From contig JAUYLL010000110.1 of the NCBI GenBank assembly GCA_030698375.1, positions 1 to 34,712 on the forward strand: 34,712 nucleotides of DNA. Direction: 5' to 3'. The notes beneath the pieces are model-generated. The model did not search any database. It saw nothing but the letters and a program-made list of their open reading frames with translations, and was not told where the DNA came from. The stretch is from Nocardioides sp. (lineage in GTDB: Bacteria; Actinomycetota; Actinomycetes; Propionibacteriales; Nocardioidaceae). Of the stretch, positions 31,313 to 34,712 are shown one piece after another; position 1 is the stretch's first letter, and every line of letters begins with the position of its first letter. Made by a program: the position numbers and the translations under genes.

Positions 31313-32425
31313 ATGGAGCTGCCCGTGATGCCACCGGTCCGCCCGATGCTCGCGAAGGCAGTCAAGGGCGTCCCCGACCCCGCGAAGTTCGACGACGGTC
31401 TGCTCTTCGAGCCCAAGTGGGACGGCTTCCGCTGCCTGGTCTTCCGGGACGGCGACGAGATCGAGCTGACCAGCCGCAACACCAAGCCGCTCACCCGCTA
31501 CTTCCCCGAGATGGTCGCCGCAGTCCGCGAGCAGCTCCCGGAGCGCTGCGTCCTCGATGGCGAACTCTTTGTCGCCCACGGCGGACGGCTGCGGTTCGAG
31601 AGCCTCCAGGAGCGCATCCACCCCGCCGCCTCCCGGGTCGCCACCCTCGCCGAGGCGACGCCGGCGGGGTTCGTCGCCTTCGACGTGCTCGCGCTCGGTG
31701 ACGACGACCTCAGCGGACGGCCCTTCGCCGAGCGTCGGGCCCGTCTCGCCGAGGCCCTCTCCCCCCTCGTCGGCACCGGCGGTCCGACCTACCTCACCCG
31801 CACCACGACCGACCCCGAGGTGGCCCAGCGCTGGTTCGAGCAGTTCGAAGGCGCAGGGCTCGACGGCGTGATCGCCAAGCCCCTCGGTGCCCGCTACGCG
31901 CAGAACACCCGGACCATGATGAAGATCAAGCACGAACGCACCGCGGACGTCGTCGTGGCGGGCTACCGGCTGCACAAGACGTCCACGCCCGAGCAGCCAC
32001 TCCTCGGCTCGCTGCTCCTCGGGCTGCAGGACGAGGCCGGTCGGCTCCAGCACGTGGGGGTCGCGGCGTCCTTCACGGCCCGGCGCCGCGCCGAGCTGCT
32101 CGAGGAGCTGCGCCCGCTCGAGACCGACGTCGGCGAGCATCCGTGGTCGGAATGGGCGGACTGGGCGATCGCGAACCCCGACCGGGTGCCGGGCACCCAG
32201 TCGCGGTGGAGCGCCGGCAAGGACCTCTCCTTCGTGCCGCTGCGCCCCGAGCGCGTCCTCGAGGTCGGCTACGACCACATGGAGGGAGCCCGCTTCCGGC
32301 ACACCGCGCAATTCAAGCGGTGGCGCCCCGATCGCGACCCTGCGTCCTGCGGCTACGACCAGCTCGAGGAACCCGTGAGGTACGACCTCGCCGAGGTGCT
32401 GGGCGGACGGGTCCGGACGGAGTAA
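31313..32425 (+). CDS. ligC: ATP-dependent DNA ligase (LigC type)
   Basis: 370 residues. The adenylated Lys35 lies in motif I FEPKWDGFR, motif III is AFDVLAL, motif IV DGVIAKPL and motif V MMKIKHERTADVVVAGY, followed by an OB-fold domain (about 225-350). It lacks the polymerase and nuclease modules of LigD, matching mycobacterial LigC, a ligase tied to repair including end joining and excision repair. There is no SD; TACGCT stands 7 nt before the ATG. A CGCTACGCTCCC-type promoter region is shared with ppk2. Confidence 0.92.
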   Translation: MELPVMPPVRPMLAKAVKGVPDPAKFDDGLLFEPKWDGFRCLVFRDGDEIELTSRNTKPLTRYFPEMVAAVREQLPERCVLDGELFVAHGGRLRFESLQERIHPAASRVATLAEATPAGFVAFDVLALGDDDLSGRPFAERRARLAEALSPLVGTGGPTYLTRTTTDPEVAQRWFEQFEGAGLDGVIAKPLGARYAQNTRTMMKIKHERTADVVVAGYRLHKTSTPEQPLLGSLLLGLQDEAGRLQHVGVAASFTARRRAELLEELRPLETDVGEHPWSEWADWAIANPDRVPGTQSRWSAGKDLSFVPLRPERVLEVGYDHMEGARFRHTAQFKRWRPDRDPASCGYDQLEEPVRYDLAEVLGGRVRTE

Positions 32426-32455
32426 CCTCAAGGCCACCCCGGAACCGGAGGTCGG

Positions 32456-33001
32456 ATGAACACCACGCAGGACCCCTCGGAGAACACCGGATGCTACGAC
32501 GTCGTCCTGCTGGTCGAGCAGGAGCTCGCCACCGCGGACGCTGCCCAGGTACGCGCGCTGCACGAGGCGCTCGAGGACTCCCTCTGCTACCACGTGCTGA
32601 TGCCGGTCGAGGACGCCGCCAGCCGGGTCGAGGCCGCCATGGGCTCCCTCGCCGCCGGTGAGGTCATCGCCTCCCCGGGCCTCGCCATGGGCGAGGAGGA
32701 CCTGCGCCAGATCCAGTCCGAGCTGCTCGAGCACTGCCGCAGCGAGCTCGACACGACGGTCGAACGTCTCCGGTCCGCCGGCGTCGACCACCCCGGGCGC
32801 TTCGACGTCGTCGGGGACGTGGTCGCCATCGACCCGATCGAGGCACTCACCGCCAAGGTCGCCCAGGTGGGGGCGAGCGAGGCGATCATCCTGACCCGGC
32901 CGCACGTCGTCGCAGAGTTCTTCCACCTCGACTGGACCTCCCGCGCCCGGCGCAAGGTCGGCGTCCCCGTCCTCCACCTGCTTGAGCACGAGGAGGGCTG
33001 A
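32456..33001 (+). CDS. Universal-stress-like protein, paralogue of the 13398 protein
   Basis: 181 residues. GGAGGTCGG stands directly before the ATG. The layout parallels the 13398-13901 product: an N-terminal strand CYDVVLLVEQELATADAAQV, CYHVLMPVEDAAS, a charged helix, DPIEALTAKVAQVGASEAII, FFHLDWTSRARRKVG and VPVLHLLEHEEG. TAACCT 30 nt upstream of the ATG could be its -10 (overlapping the ligC stop). It has no recognised active site. It may belong with ligC in a stress response, but this is only positional. Confidence 0.8.
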   Translation: MNTTQDPSENTGCYDVVLLVEQELATADAAQVRALHEALEDSLCYHVLMPVEDAASRVEAAMGSLAAGEVIASPGLAMGEEDLRQIQSELLEHCRSELDTTVERLRSAGVDHPGRFDVVGDVVAIDPIEALTAKVAQVGASEAIILTRPHVVAEFFHLDWTSRARRKVGVPVLHLLEHEEG

Positions 33002-33030
33002 GCCCCACCTGAGGCCCCACCTGAGGCCCC
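33002..33030. repeat. 12-bp tandem repeat between convergent genes
   Basis: GCCCCACCTGAG occurs twice and a third partial copy (GCCCC) follows, directly after the stop of the 32456 gene. It could form a terminator-like slip structure; no long stem is seen. Confidence 0.65.
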
Positions 33031-33037
33031 GGCGAGG

Positions 33038-33850
33038 TCAGCCGGCGAAGCCGCAGGAGACCACGAGGTCCCGGAAGACCGGGAAGCCCGGGGCCCCCGA
33101 GGCGACGAGCAGGTCGCCACCCGAGGCGCCGCGCAGCACCTCCCAGCGGCCGCCCGCCTCCTCCAGCACCAGCCCGGCGGCCGCGTGGTCCCAGTCGTGG
33201 ACGCCCTCCTCGACGTAGGCGTCCGACTCGCCCGCCGCGACCGCGCAGAGGTCGAGCGCGCACGAGCCGATGCGCCGGACGTCGCGCACCTGCGGGAGCA
33301 TCCGCCCGACCGCGACGGCCTGGGCGGCGCGCAACGAGGCGGCGTACCCGAAGCCGGTGCGGACCAGCCACTCCTCCAGCGGTCCGCTCTCCCGGACCTC
33401 GAGCCGACGTCGATCCCGGTGGGCACCACCGCCGCGGGTGGCCGACCAGACCTCGCTCCGGGCGACGTCGACCACGACGCCCGCGCGCACCTGACCGTCG
33501 ACCTCGGCGGCGATGCTGACGGCGTACGCCGGGATCCCGTAGAGGAAGTTCACGGTGCCGTCGATCGGATCGACGACCCACCGGACGCCACTGGTCCCCG
33601 CCTCCGACGCGCCGCCCTCCTCCCCGAGGAAGCCGTCGTCGGGACGGGCTGCGGCGATCCGCTGGCGGATCAGCTCCTCGGCCGCGCGGTCGGCCGCGGT
33701 CACCACGTCGGTCGCGGTCGACTTCGTGGCAGCGACCTCGACGCCGTCTCGGCGCATGCCGGCGACGAGGTCGGCGGCAGCGAGGGCGGTGGCGCGGGCC
33801 AGCTCCAGCAGCGCCTGGTCCTCGGGCCGGCCCCGGACGGCCTCAGTCAC
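33038..33850 (-). CDS. Inositol monophosphatase-family phosphatase
   Basis: 270-residue Mg2+/Li+-sensitive phosphatase-fold enzyme. FLGEEGG (Glu77/78), [15 protein letters not shown] (Asp94, Asp97) and [17 protein letters not shown] are the complete metal-binding motif set. Candidate substrates are inositol-1-phosphate, histidinol phosphate or fructose-1,6-bisphosphate; the family cannot be resolved by eye. A role with PIM synthesis is possible. The GTG start overlaps the ferrochelatase stop by 8 nt, so the two genes are coupled. Confidence 0.9.
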   Translation of the reverse strand: MTEAVRGRPEDQALLELARATALAAADLVAGMRRDGVEVAATKSTATDVVTAADRAAEELIRQRIAAARPDDGFLGEEGGASEAGTSGVRWVVDPIDGTVNFLYGIPAYAVSIAAEVDGQVRAGVVVDVARSEVWSATRGGGAHRDRRRLEVRESGPLEEWLVRTGFGYAASLRAAQAVAVGRMLPQVRDVRRIGSCALDLCAVAAGESDAYVEEGVHDWDHAAAGLVLEEAGGRWEVLRGASGGDLLVASGAPGFPVFRDLVVSCGFAG

Positions 33851-34712
33851 GACCGCAGAGCGCCGGCCGCTCCCCGCCAGGGTTGGCGCAGCAGCCGGGC
33901 GGGCAGCGGTCCCACGAGGGACCCAGGTCGCCCACGGTCGGACGCTCGACCGCCGCGCCGCGCTCGACCGCGGCGCGCTCCAGCAGGAGCTCCCGGGCCA
34001 CCGCGACGAAGCGTGGGTGCGTGCCGGCGGTCGCCGCACGCACGAACGGCAGGCCCGCGGCCTGGGCCGTGGCGGCGGCCTCGGTGTCGAGGTCGTAGAT
34101 GACCTCCATGTGGTCCGAGACGAACCCGATCGGCACGACCACGACGGCGCGCACCCCGTCGGCAGCGAGGTGTTCGAGGTGGTCGTTCACGTCGGGCTCG
34201 AGCCACGGGACGTGCTCGGGGCCCGACCTCGAGTTGTAGACCAGTTGCCACGGTCGGCCGGGGAACGCCTCCGCGACCAGCCGGCAGGTCTCGTGGTGCT
34301 GGACCTCGTAGTCGCTGTGACGCGACATCGTGCGCGGGATCGAGTGCGTCGTGAACACCAGGTGGGCCTCGCCGCGGACCTCGTCGGGCAGCATCGCCAG
34401 TGCCCGCTCGACGATGCCGATCTGGGGCGTGACGAATCCCGGGTGGTTGTAGTAGACGCGGACCTTGTCGAGTTCGGGGGCATCGTCGCCGACTTCCGCC
34501 CGGGCGGCGGCCAGGTCCTCGCGGTACTGGCGACAACCCGAGTACGACGAGAACGCCGAGGTGACCAGACACAGCGCCCGGCGCACCCCGTCGTCGCGCA
34601 TCTCGCGCAGGCAACGCAGGTGCTGAAGGGTCGCCCCGACCATGCCCGGTACCGCCGCGACGGTCTCCAGCACGATGGCGCGGTGACCATATTTCTTGGC
34701 GAAGAAGGTGTC
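33843..34712 (-). CDS. hemH: Ferrochelatase (coproporphyrin/protoporphyrin), N-terminus outside window
   Basis: The frame is open to the window edge, so the N-terminus is missing (289 residues visible). [13 protein letters not shown] contains the catalytic His, and [22 protein letters not shown] contains the conserved acidic metal-path residues. Cys in [12 protein letters not shown] and the C-terminal CPPGCC cluster resemble the [2Fe-2S] ligands of actinobacterial ferrochelatases. In Gram-positive actinobacteria the enzyme inserts Fe2+ into coproporphyrin III (CpfC), so that name may be more exact. It overlaps the IMPase-family gene by 8 nt. Confidence 0.93.
   Translation of the reverse strand, partial: DTFFAKKYGHRAIVLETVAAVPGMVGATLQHLRCLREMRDDGVRRALCLVTSAFSSYSGCRQYREDLAAARAEVGDDAPELDKVRVYYNHPGFVTPQIGIVERALAMLPDEVRGEAHLVFTTHSIPRTMSRHSDYEVQHHETCRLVAEAFPGRPWQLVYNSRSGPEHVPWLEPDVNDHLEHLAADGVRAVVVVPIGFVSDHMEVIYDLDTEAAATAQAAGLPFVRAATAGTHPRFVAVARELLLERAAVERGAAVERPTVGDLGPSWDRCPPGCCANPGGERPALCGRD

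Noticed and set aside
1-34712. CRISPR array, insertion sequence or intact prophage
   Set aside because: No spaced direct repeats, transposase, terminal inverted repeats or phage structural genes were found.

Overview
The window is high-GC actinobacterial chromosome. It carries phosphatidylinositol and PIM synthesis genes (pgsA, patA, pimA), an SsgA-family cell-division protein, APS-type sulfate reduction, LigC/PPK2 and many GTG starts. Gene content and order look most like the Nocardioidaceae (Nocardioides and relatives); this placement is by recognition, not by a database search.

Layout. 1-7013 is a minus-strand operon-like block: thrS, a HIT-domain protein, pgsA, patA, pimA and a membrane/Nudix-type protein cut by the window edge. 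An N5-(carboxyethyl)ornithine synthase-like gene (3283-4515, plus) is inserted between the HIT gene and pgsA. 7120-9222 is a secreted sulfatase, followed by a strong terminator palindrome and a tRNA-Val(CAC). 9431-11420 holds a PGPGW membrane protein, an ssgB-like gene and pabC. 11567-11854 is a tRNA-Gly, tRNA-Cys, tRNA-Val(GAC) cluster. It is followed by a methyltransferase and a truncated type I restriction (HsdR) remnant, which is the only island-like stretch. 13398-17405 holds a stress-like protein, a 4-TM protein, a secreted CocE-type hydrolase and a tandem ABM-domain protein. 17410-22244 holds two coupled CNNM/CBS transporters, a 34-residue membrane peptide, a small protein behind a LexA-like box, a small unknown protein, a TrkA-type K+ channel and an anchored protein. 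22277-23791 is glyA.

23872-27691 is the sulfur-assimilation unit. It begins with a 28-residue leader peptide carrying an RRHVDL motif and a near-terminal Cys. Sulfite reductase, a mini zinc-ribbon protein, APS reductase and a CbiX-type chelatase (which would supply siroheme to the reductase) follow. The first three genes overlap by 4 nt each. A 16-bp inverted repeat occurs identically in the leader of the first gene and again in the gap before the chelatase.

27738-34712 holds lpdA, a HipA-like kinase/DUF3037 pair, a divergent ppk2/ligC pair sharing a 47-bp intergenic region, a paralogue of the stress-like protein, an inositol-monophosphatase-family gene and the 3' part of ferrochelatase.

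Two themes stand out. Seven genes have a TANNNT hexamer exactly 6-7 nt before the start codon (six of them without a Shine-Dalgarno), which suggests leaderless transcripts. The second is the layered regulation of the sulfur operon. I see no CRISPR array, insertion sequence or intact prophage. The most plausible under-described pieces are the sulfur leader/repeat system, the zinc-ribbon mini-protein, the HipA-like/DUF3037 pair and the LexA-box small protein.
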